A stretch of 32,003 nucleotides of DNA, taken from assembly GCF_007954265.1 (NCBI RefSeq), contig NZ_VOLS01000045.1:1-32003 (forward strand), given 5' to 3'. The notes below the pieces were generated by a model. The model ran no database searches and was not told where the DNA came from. It saw only the letters and a list, made by a program, of their open reading frames with translations. The stretch's first letter is position 1. Each line of letters starts with the position of its first letter. Position numbers and translations under genes: made by a program. Positions 25,793 through 32,003 of the stretch are shown here, one piece after another. Origin of the DNA: Colwellia sp. C1TZA3 (GTDB taxonomy: Bacteria; Pseudomonadota; Gammaproteobacteria; Enterobacterales; Alteromonadaceae).

Positions 25793-26944
25793 ATGCGAAA
25801 AAATGAAAAGTCACTGAATATTTTACAGCTAACATTGTCATTTGAGAATGGCGGTCGAAAAGAAGCTATTAGAAACCTCGCTGCGGGTATGCAAGAAGCT
25901 GGTCATAAGGTGTTCTTAGGTTGCGTTTCTCATTTAGGCGCCGAGAAAAAAGACTTAACCGTATTTGAAGATACGGTTGTGTTTGACCGACAAAAATTAT
26001 TTGATTTTAAGGCGGCAAAGCAATTAGCTCAATATTGTGTAACCCATAAAATAGACTTAATACATACCCATGATGCTGGCAGCTTATTTTTTTCATCACT
26101 TGCTAAGTTCTCTTTCAATAAAACGCCTCCTCAAATTATGACTTTTCATCGTTCTTTAAATTTTGAGACAGCAAGCTTCAAGAACAAACTACGTAACATG
26201 TTTTCATTATTAGTTAGTGAAGGTGTTATTACTGTTTCAAATGCCCGCGGTCGAGATTTTATTGCCAGTAATTTAATCAAACCTAAAAGATTGCAATTAA
26301 TTAATCTTTCTGCAGATATAAACCGATTTGCATTTGGCCTTGCGGCGAGAGAGCGTATTAGAGAAAATTTTTCAATCAAATCAGGTGACATTGTATGTGG
26401 TGCAATGGGGCATTTTGGTTTAGAAAAAGGTATTGATGTGGTCATTAAAGGTTTTGCTGATCTTCAACAGCGCCTTGGTGAGCGAGGGAAGTCAGTACAT
26501 TTGATGATTTTAGGCAAGGGTAACGAGGAAGACACTCAACGGTTACAAAAGCTTATAAGTGATTTTAAAGTAGAACGCGTTATATTTGCCGGCTTTCATC
26601 CTGATCCTGAGTCGTACTTTTCGGCATTCGATATTTTCTTGCATTCTCCACGAGAAGAAAATGGCGCTACGGTATTATTTGAAGCCATGGCGACAGGTTT
26701 ACCTATAGTGGGTTCTTTAATTGGTGGTGTTCCTGAGGCTATAGTAGAAAATGAAACAGGTTTATTAGTTGATAGCGATACGCCTAAGCAATTGGCTGAT
26801 GCCGCAGAGAAAATAATTGGTAATAATGAGCTTAGAGGTTCTATGGGGTTGGAAGGCTTTAAAAGATGTTACCTAAACTTTACGCGAGAACATTATTTTA
26901 ATCGGCATGTCGATTTTTATAGAGAAGTTTTAAAACTAGATTGA
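25793..26944 (+). CDS. Glycosyltransferase family 4
   Basis: A 383-residue GT-B transferase. NGGRKEAIRNLAAGMQEAGH (19-38) is the N-terminal glycine-rich opening, and THDAGSLFFSS and IMTFHRS follow. The C-terminal half has AMGHFGLEKGIDVVIKGF, and the EX7E motif appears as EENGATVLFEAMATGLPIVG, followed by GGVPEAIVENETG. A strong RBS (AAGGA) precedes ATG 25793. The next gene starts 21 nt downstream, so the two form a small operon. It is cytoplasmic and acts on the lipid-linked glycan; the sugar is unknown. Confidence 0.92.
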   Translation: MRKNEKSLNILQLTLSFENGGRKEAIRNLAAGMQEAGHKVFLGCVSHLGAEKKDLTVFEDTVVFDRQKLFDFKAAKQLAQYCVTHKIDLIHTHDAGSLFFSSLAKFSFNKTPPQIMTFHRSLNFETASFKNKLRNMFSLLVSEGVITVSNARGRDFIASNLIKPKRLQLINLSADINRFAFGLAARERIRENFSIKSGDIVCGAMGHFGLEKGIDVVIKGFADLQQRLGERGKSVHLMILGKGNEEDTQRLQKLISDFKVERVIFAGFHPDPESYFSAFDIFLHSPREENGATVLFEAMATGLPIVGSLIGGVPEAIVENETGLLVDSDTPKQLADAAEKIIGNNELRGSMGLEGFKRCYLNFTREHYFNRHVDFYREVLKLD

Positions 26945-26965
26945 AACAGGTGAAAAGGAAAAATA

Positions 26966-27958
26966 ATGACTACTATCACAATAGTTATAACACCTAGAGA
27001 ACGATACTACGGTGTTATCGAGTGCATTGACGCAGTTTGTAATAATACCGATGAACCATTTGATTTAATAATTACAGACATTGGTTATCCTAAGGCGCTT
27101 ATTAAGCAAGTTGAGCAACAGATTAAAAATATACCTAATGCTAAAATAATTGATTATGGTGGCATGGTCACGCCCATGAAAGTGTTTGAGCATTTAGTAC
27201 CTATTATTAAAACGGATATGTTGGTTTGGGTTGAAACCGATACCACTGTTTTGCCTGGTTGGATGCCGCCGCTTATTCAAAGTATTAACGATGGTGCTTC
27301 ATTTGTTTCGCCATTAACGCTAGAAAAAGAAGGTGTTGATCAAGGTGCTAAGATTCGTAATCATCTCTATACCTGTAAAATCTTGGTTGTTGAGTACGAA
27401 GGCGTTGACTACCTAATTGAAGCTAAAGAATATAGACGAGAGCTACCAGAAAATATACCTGCTGAAATTAGACCTACAGAAACCTTTGAATGGCATACAG
27501 TGGCTTTTAAAACTGAAGACCTACAGGAAATTGATTTTCCAGATATGGTAATGAGACAACAAATAGATATTCCTATGCAGTTAAGAGCTCAAGGTAAAAC
27601 TATGGTTGCTAACCCTTTTTCAACAGTGATATTTGATAATTTATGTACTCGATTAACCATTAGAGACATGCAATATTTCTTTTTTGTTTGGTCGCATAAG
27701 CTGAATGAAAAGTCACATCGTGAATTTGAAAAAAGGTGGGGCTATAATTTTTATTCAGAGCAGTCTATTTATAACTGGGTATTTCGTCGTAAGGCTTTTT
27801 TGATTTGCCGATTCTTTTTTATTCCTATTCCATTAGCCAATAAAATTACTGGGCTGTGTAAAAGAATTTTTTGTAAAGACTGGGACCCTTTGAAGGATCC
27901 TATCGGTGATTCAAGACAATTATCCCAAGAAATTGGCAACCCAGAACCGAATCGTTAG
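26966..27958 (+). CDS. Divergent GT-A/GT2-like protein, specificity unknown
   Basis: A 330-residue protein without the canonical GT2 opening, but with a recognisable GT-A plan. TITIVITPRERYYGVIECI (3-21) looks like strand 1. PFDLIITDIG (31-40) replaces the usual VDDGS. VWVETDTTVLPGW (87-99) is the best DXD candidate. The cluster TETFEWHT (about 175-182) could supply acceptor-site acids. The C-terminal third is aromatic and basic (FVWSHKLNEKSHREFEKRW). It follows the GT4 gene by 21 nt with an AAAGGAAAA leader, so it is probably a transferase in the same pathway. Without a clear VDDGS it could also be a partner or modifying enzyme. A strong terminator follows. Confidence 0.7.
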   Translation: MTTITIVITPRERYYGVIECIDAVCNNTDEPFDLIITDIGYPKALIKQVEQQIKNIPNAKIIDYGGMVTPMKVFEHLVPIIKTDMLVWVETDTTVLPGWMPPLIQSINDGASFVSPLTLEKEGVDQGAKIRNHLYTCKILVVEYEGVDYLIEAKEYRRELPENIPAEIRPTETFEWHTVAFKTEDLQEIDFPDMVMRQQIDIPMQLRAQGKTMVANPFSTVIFDNLCTRLTIRDMQYFFFVWSHKLNEKSHREFEKRWGYNFYSEQSIYNWVFRRKAFLICRFFFIPIPLANKITGLCKRIFCKDWDPLKDPIGDSRQLSQEIGNPEPNR

Positions 27959-27985
27959 TAACTACTTGACAGTATTATTATTTCC

Positions 27986-28025
27986 ACCTCTTTTGATGTG
28001 ATTACTTCAAAAGAGGTATTTTTTT
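27986..28025 (+). terminator. Strong rho-independent terminator
   Basis: ACCTCTTTTGA (27986-27996) and TCAAAAGAGGT (28007-28017) form a perfect 11-bp stem with a 10-nt loop, followed by A and then seven T (28019-28025). It sits 28 nt after the stop at 27958 and reads in the plus direction, so it ends the two-gene operon. The gene at 28065 then needs its own promoter or readthrough. Confidence 0.9.
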
Positions 28026-28064
28026 ATAAATGCATATTTATTATATGTTCATTCGAAGTTTGTT

Positions 28065-29135
28065 ATGAAACAAAAAAAAACAATTAAAAAAGTAGCCCAC
28101 ATTATTGGTAGCTTAAAAATAGGGGGAGCAGAACGCTTTATTATCGATTTGTCGATAGCACAAAAAAAACTAAATATACAAGCTGCGATTATTTCATTGG
28201 GCAGCCCTACAGATGATCTCGTCGGTACTTGCCACATCAATAATATTCCGGTTGCCTCTTATGCGAGTAACTCGTATATAAAGTTATGCAGAGTGTTTAT
28301 AGTTTTATTAAAATTTGATGTTATTCATGTACATTCCCCACATGCGTTAAAATATTTAAGCTTGTTTTTACCTTTTCTAAGAAAGAAAGTTGTTTACACT
28401 AGGCATGGTGCATCTCCTTATTCTTCTGCGCCTTGGTTAAAGTTTCATAAAAAAATTAAAAAATCAATTTCAGCTGTTACGTTTGTATCGCAAGAAGGTA
28501 AAGATAACTTTCATCAATCCCATGGCTGGGAAAACGTCACTAGCCTTGTTGTTGATAACGGTGTTTTGATCGAGGCAGTAAATAAAACGCCTGCTAAAGA
28601 TGGGGTATTGAGGATTGGTTCAGTTGGTAGGGTTATTCCTTTAAAAAACCAAATCGGATTACTCAAAGCGGTTCAACGTTTAACACCTGCTGCGCAACGT
28701 AATGTAGAAATACACTTTTTTGGTGATGGGCGAAGTTTAGCAGAATTAAAAACTTTCTATAAAGATAAAACACCTGATTTGGCAGTGACCTTTCACGGTA
28801 TGGTGAACGACCGTGAGCTCATTTATTCCTCTTTAGATTTACTCGTTGTTGCCTCAGAAACTGAAGGCTTATCTATGGTGATAATTGAAGCAATGGCCAA
28901 TAGTATCCCCGTTATTGCGACTAATGTAGGCGGTAATCCTAGACTAGTAAAACATCATAAAACAGGCTGGTTATTTGAATATGACGATGATAAAACATTG
29001 GCTGAACAGATACTGAATCTCATTGACAATAGGCATCTTGTCGATGAAATTGGCGCTCAAGCTCTTTCTTACATAACAGACAACTTTTCTATTGAGTCAT
29101 CAGCAAAAAAATATGCTGAGCTTTATGAAAAATAA
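28065..29135 (+). CDS. Glycosyltransferase family 4
   Basis: A 356-residue GT-B transferase. GSLKIGGAERFIIDLS is the N-terminal glycine-rich motif, with VIHVHSPHALKYL and TRHGASPYS after it. The C-terminal half has GSVGRVIPLKNQIGLL, and the EX7E motif is ETEGLSMVIIEAMANSIPV followed by NVGGNPRLV. A run of nine A (28072-28080) covers codons 3-6 and is a possible slippage point. GAAG 6 nt upstream is a weak RBS. It follows a strong terminator and overlaps the next gene, so it heads a three-gene unit with the phosphodiesterase and the secreted protein. Its donor is unknown. Confidence 0.92.
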   Translation: MKQKKTIKKVAHIIGSLKIGGAERFIIDLSIAQKKLNIQAAIISLGSPTDDLVGTCHINNIPVASYASNSYIKLCRVFIVLLKFDVIHVHSPHALKYLSLFLPFLRKKVVYTRHGASPYSSAPWLKFHKKIKKSISAVTFVSQEGKDNFHQSHGWENVTSLVVDNGVLIEAVNKTPAKDGVLRIGSVGRVIPLKNQIGLLKAVQRLTPAAQRNVEIHFFGDGRSLAELKTFYKDKTPDLAVTFHGMVNDRELIYSSLDLLVVASETEGLSMVIIEAMANSIPVIATNVGGNPRLVKHHKTGWLFEYDDDKTLAEQILNLIDNRHLVDEIGAQALSYITDNFSIESSAKKYAELYEK

Positions 29136-30141
29136 CGTGAGTTCTATATTTCAACGTTTAAGCCAAGCGTATTTTATTTTCTGTTGTGGTATGTGCTTTT
29201 TGGTCACCTTATTACCTTGGTGGCCGACTTACGAAATATTAACCATTCCTAAGTATGCGCTATTATTTGGCCCACGTTGGTGGCTGTTGATTGTCGTTAG
29301 TGGTTTGTTTTTTTTCTGGCGTTATTTGTCAAAGCGGCAAGTGCAATTTTCTTCATTATTGCTTTTATTATCACTAAATTATACAGACTTTCAATTACCT
29401 AGCATAGGTTCATACTTTTCAACTTCAACTTCAACTTCAACTTCAACTTCAACTTCACATGAAATATCAGTGCTTAGTGCTAATATTGGTGGTGGTGGCT
29501 CTGTTAGAGAACTTGATTATATTGGCTTTAGTCAAAAGCCAGACATCATTTTATTGCAGGAAGCTAGAAGAATAGAGCTTTCAAAATTTTTTAGTGATTA
29601 TGATTTTAAAGAATGTATTTCTGGCTTATGCATTTTTAGTAAATACCCTTTCGAACAAGTTAAAGTGCTTAGTAGAGAGCTATTTGAAGGTTGGGGGATT
29701 TTCGCCGTTTTTTATCAGATTGAAACTCAGTTTGGTATGGTTTCTTTAGCTAACGTGCATTTTGAAACACCGCGTTCAGTACTTATGGGCTTAATTTATC
29801 GTGTTTTCGACCTTACATTGGCAAACAGGATAGAAAGTACCCGACAATTTGAGGCTGAATTAGTTAGTTTGTGGTCAAAAAACAAACCCTACACCTTAAT
29901 TGTGGGTGACTTTAATATGCCTGAAGATGAAAATACTTATCAGCGTAACTTTACACATTTAAATAATGCTATTGCCACCAAAGGTATTGGCTTTAACGCG
30001 ACTAAGTTAACGGCATGGCATGGCGTAAGGATTGATCATATTTTATATTCTGACGATTTCAAGTTAAAGACTGTTGATGTTATCGAAGCAATAAATGGCG
30101 ATCATCGGCCAGTATTTGCTACTTTTAATGTCGGTAATTAA
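29125..30141 (+). CDS. Membrane-anchored endonuclease/exonuclease/phosphatase-fold protein
   Basis: A 338-residue protein with about two to three membrane helices (about 15-30, 50-67 and perhaps 76-86), an (ST)6S linker (99-111), then a complete EEP domain. The domain carries SAN (118-120), DIILLQE (140-146), NVHFETP (210-216), VGDFNMPED (260-268), RIDHI (302-306) and GDHRPV (325-330). The metal-binding Glu, the catalytic His/Asp pairs and the Asn are all present, so it should cleave phosphodiester or phosphomonoester bonds. With this topology the domain is probably outside the inner membrane, which points to a phospho-glycan, lipid phosphate or extracellular DNA as substrate. I choose ATG 29125, which overlaps the GT4 stop by 11 nt; TTG 29092 would extend it. 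Confidence 0.85.
   Translation: MKNNVSSIFQRLSQAYFIFCCGMCFLVTLLPWWPTYEILTIPKYALLFGPRWWLLIVVSGLFFFWRYLSKRQVQFSSLLLLLSLNYTDFQLPSIGSYFSTSTSTSTSTSTSHEISVLSANIGGGGSVRELDYIGFSQKPDIILLQEARRIELSKFFSDYDFKECISGLCIFSKYPFEQVKVLSRELFEGWGIFAVFYQIETQFGMVSLANVHFETPRSVLMGLIYRVFDLTLANRIESTRQFEAELVSLWSKNKPYTLIVGDFNMPEDENTYQRNFTHLNNAIATKGIGFNATKLTAWHGVRIDHILYSDDFKLKTVDVIEAINGDHRPVFATFNVGN
29418..29457 (+). repeat. Hexanucleotide tandem repeat (TTCAAC), 6.7 copies, in frame
   Basis: Six perfect copies of TTCAAC plus TTCA lie inside the EEP gene and encode alternating Ser-Thr (residues 99-111). The unit is a multiple of three, so copy-number change would lengthen or shorten the linker between the membrane part and the catalytic domain without breaking the frame. 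Confidence 0.95.
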
Positions 30142-30155
30142 TAAAAGGATTTGTG

Positions 30156-31685
30156 ATGTTAAAGTTAGCGCTTATTGCTGTTTATATTGTTTTGGGTGTT
30201 TTTTCAAATCATAGCTTTAGTGCTGAAAATAATATTACCTTTGATGTTGCCACGGTTGATAAAACAGCAAATGAAGCTGCGATATTTTTATTGTTACCTA
30301 TCCCAAATCAACGTGTTTCTTTAAGCAGTAATTTTTTGATAACGGAAAATAACCGCCCAATTAAGGCCCGCTACAAGGTACTTAATACTTGGCCAACGAT
30401 GAAAAACCAGCAATTTATTCGTTTGCTGTCGATTGAAGTTAGTCGTTTACAAGTTGCTTCTAAAACACTGTCGTTTAGTTGGCAGGGTTCAGATAAAGCA
30501 CTTGCTGTTCAGCAAATTAATGCTGATACCAGTACTAAAAGCCAACTTGTTTATCCTTCAAAGCCATGGCTAGTACAAAGTATATTACTTCACCCTGATC
30601 AAGCTGTAGACACCGACTGGTACACTGAGCCGCAAAAAAAATACGCGAGTTATTTAACGAATCAGGCATTGCTAACCAAAAAAGGTTACCCAGCACGCAA
30701 AGCAAGCCAATGGTTGTATGACCGCCCGCAAGCTATTTATCAATTGTTTTTAATGTCAGGCCAAAATGAATGGCTAACTAAAGCCAACGAGCTTACAGAT
30801 TTTTATATTAAAAACATTGATGAAAGTGGTTTATTTGTCCTGAAAAAAAACTTTGACCCTAAATATTTAATGCCGAAAGGCTTAATGTATCGTTATTTAC
30901 TCAGCGGTGATGTTGCAGCAAAAAAAACGCTTAAGCGAATTTTTGAACGTTCACTAGATTGGGATGAAAGCTATAGTTTAAGCCGTGGCTTTTGGACTGA
31001 GCGTAATCAAGCGGCAGCGTTAAATGTTGCTGTTTCCTATTGGGAGCTTACTAACGATGAAGCAGCGCTAGCACGTATCAACGACATTATTGATGCCACT
31101 GTTACTATGACGTTTAACCCCGGCAATGGTTGGCCATTAAGAGGTTGCCCCCAGCATGGCTATAAATCTCATGAAGGTTGGGGTGATGATACTCCTGCAT
31201 GCTCACCTTGGATGATGGCTTTATTAAGTGATGCATTGTGGCGCTTTTATCAATTAACCGGTGATGTGCGATCAGCGTCATTAATTGATGCCTTTGGCGA
31301 TTTTATTTTGAATTACGGTATTTATTATGGCAATGCCAGAGTAAAAAACATTGTTATTGCTAAATATATAGTCTCAATTGAAAACCCTGAGCAGGAAGAG
31401 TTGAATCAATGGACCGATCCTCAGCATGCTTGTGATGTTGCCGCTTTATTGGGTAAATCAGCGTATATAAAGCAAACAACCAATCAAGATAACTTTTTGG
31501 TTAAAGTGTTGTTTCGTGCTTTATTAGAGCAATGCTCAGCAACTTATACGAGATTAGAAAAAGCACAAAAAAGTAAGCGGAAAAAAAACTACTCGGTGCT
31601 GAAGCCGCCACGACGTTTTGGTTGGATGTATTCAACAACCAGTGATTTACCTTGGTTAAAGAGTTTGTTGTTGAATAATTATTAA
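30156..31685 (+). CDS. Secreted protein with a helical (alpha/alpha) barrel-like domain, possible glycan-active enzyme
   Basis: A 509-residue exported protein. The first 23 residues (LKLALIAVYIVLGVFSNHSFSA) form a signal peptide with a likely cut after SFSA. Residues about 25-125 are beta-rich. From about 150 on there are repeated helical segments with aromatic-rich turns: KASQWLYDRPQAIYQLFLMS, DWDESYSLSRGFWTERNQAA, NPGNGWPLRGCPQHGYKSHE and SPWMMALLSDALWRFYQLTG. This pattern recalls (alpha/alpha)6 barrels of polysaccharide lyases and hydrolases, but I cannot assign a family. Four cysteines in the barrel could form disulfides, as fits a periplasmic place. ATG 30156 is preferred over GTG 30153 because AAAGGA lies 6 nt upstream. 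It is 14 nt after the EEP gene. A role in trimming or binding the polymer is inference. Confidence 0.7.
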   Translation: MLKLALIAVYIVLGVFSNHSFSAENNITFDVATVDKTANEAAIFLLLPIPNQRVSLSSNFLITENNRPIKARYKVLNTWPTMKNQQFIRLLSIEVSRLQVASKTLSFSWQGSDKALAVQQINADTSTKSQLVYPSKPWLVQSILLHPDQAVDTDWYTEPQKKYASYLTNQALLTKKGYPARKASQWLYDRPQAIYQLFLMSGQNEWLTKANELTDFYIKNIDESGLFVLKKNFDPKYLMPKGLMYRYLLSGDVAAKKTLKRIFERSLDWDESYSLSRGFWTERNQAAALNVAVSYWELTNDEAALARINDIIDATVTMTFNPGNGWPLRGCPQHGYKSHEGWGDDTPACSPWMMALLSDALWRFYQLTGDVRSASLIDAFGDFILNYGIYYGNARVKNIVIAKYIVSIENPEQEELNQWTDPQHACDVAALLGKSAYIKQTTNQDNFLVKVLFRALLEQCSATYTRLEKAQKSKRKKNYSVLKPPRRFGWMYSTTSDLPWLKSLLLNNY

Positions 31686-31802
31686 CATTTTAGCCAGCTT
31701 ACGTGATTATGCCCCTGAATGAGAATGTCAGATTTGAGACGTAAATATCACCTATAAGTTTAGATTTATGCCAAAGACGGTTAAATTTCATTTAACTTGA
31801 TG

Positions 31803-31880
31803 GACTAAAGTCCAACCTACATCAGGCCTACAGGTGATAATGTCGCGCTGGGTTATTTTTTTGTAGGTCGGACTTCAGTC
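31803..31880. repeat. Imperfect inverted-repeat element (REP/MITE-like)
   Basis: The arms 31803-31821 and 31862-31880 (TGTAGGTCGGACTTCAGTC) match at 17 of 19 positions when one is reverse-complemented, with 40 nt between them. Each arm holds its own small dyad (GGACT-AA-AGTCC in the left arm). Extragenic palindromes of this GACTTCAGTC type are, to my recollection, scattered in marine gammaproteobacterial genomes. Confidence 0.75.
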
Positions 31881-31908
31881 TGAGGAATCCCCACAAGTTT
31901 AACGAGTA

Positions 31909-31971
31909 AGCGCTTGATATCTGGTAATATGTTAATCACCACAAAAAACAAATAAACCAAATACAAGCGCT
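31909..31971. repeat. Inverted repeat directly before a possible gene start
   Basis: AGCGCTTGATATCTGGT (31909-31925) and ACCAAATACAAGCGCT (31956-31971) are reverse complements except for one bulge and one mismatch; the outer 8 nt are perfect. The right arm touches ATG 31972, which opens a frame reading MPTLSDLFSS to the window edge. This could be an operator pair or the terminal region of another mobile element. The frame is too short to name. Confidence 0.55.
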
Positions 31972-32003
31972 ATGCCTACATTATCAGACTTATTCTCTTC
32001 CAA

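Larger units (their letters stand above)
31686..32003. other. Non-coding right end with two inverted repeats
   Basis: No gene longer than a few codons lies here. The stretch 31686-31800 shows no terminator or open frame that I can support. It then holds a palindromic repeat element (31803-31880), a second inverted repeat (31909-31971) and a possible start codon at 31972. Confidence 0.6.

Noticed and set aside
29418-29457. Tandem repeat considered as a CRISPR array
   Set aside because: The unit is 6 nt with no spacers and it is translated in frame.

Overview
The window is a large surface-polysaccharide (capsule, exopolysaccharide or O-antigen type) biosynthesis locus from an AT-rich Gram-negative bacterium. 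The Wzx/Wzy/Wzz-type assembly genes and Colwellia/Thalassotalea-like protein sequences suggest a marine gammaproteobacterium of the Alteromonadales. A palindromic repeat near the right end, of a sort I associate with marine gammaproteobacteria, points the same way. Genus is inference only.

Layout. (1) 1-494: the 3' end of an IS630-type transposase abuts the C-terminal remnant of the initiating sugar-phosphate transferase. (2) 679-8974, minus strand: a tightly coupled operon with 1-22 nt overlaps or tiny gaps. In transcription order it reads CapK-like adenylate-forming enzyme, GT4, [98 nt gap], NodB deacetylase, GT4, hexapeptide acyltransferase, membrane GT2, NodB-like membrane protein, second NodB deacetylase. 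(3) 9238-14037, plus strand: GT2, a glycerol-phosphate pair (TagB/TagF-like transferase and TagD-like cytidylyltransferase), then a Wzz/GumC-type chain-length protein whose cytoplasmic tail looks like a degenerate tyrosine recombinase catalytic domain. (4) 14134-19390, minus strand: sulfotransferase-like protein, BioF2/CelD-type GNAT protein, Wzx flippase, Wzy/WaaL-type polymerase or ligase. (5) 19818-24752, plus strand: a dTDP-Fuc3NAc/Qui3NAc-type trio (ketoisomerase, N-acetyltransferase, aminotransferase), GT2, pyruvyltransferase, GT2. (6) 24775-25620: one GT2 on the minus strand. (7) 25793-27958, plus strand: GT4 and a divergent GT-A-like protein, closed by a strong intrinsic terminator. 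(8) 28065-31685, plus strand: GT4, a membrane-anchored EEP-fold phosphodiesterase and a secreted helical-barrel protein. (9) 31686-32003: non-coding, with two inverted repeats and the possible start of another gene.

How it fits together (inference). About nine glycosyltransferases would build a repeat unit on undecaprenyl phosphate. The repeat unit is predicted to carry a 3-acetamido-3,6-dideoxyhexose, glycerol phosphate, pyruvate ketal, sulfate and acyl groups, giving an acidic polymer. Wzx would flip it, the O-antigen polymerase-like protein would polymerise it, and the Wzz-like protein would set chain length. Three deacetylase-like proteins, a secreted barrel protein and an exported phosphodiesterase could edit it. 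No intact initiating transferase and no rmlA/rmlB lie in the window, so those steps must be encoded elsewhere. The repeated strand switches, the IS scar and the decayed gene copy at 19.6 kb mark a locus assembled in modules.

The most unusual object is the Wzz-recombinase fusion at 12070-14037, together with the three palindromes in its leader.
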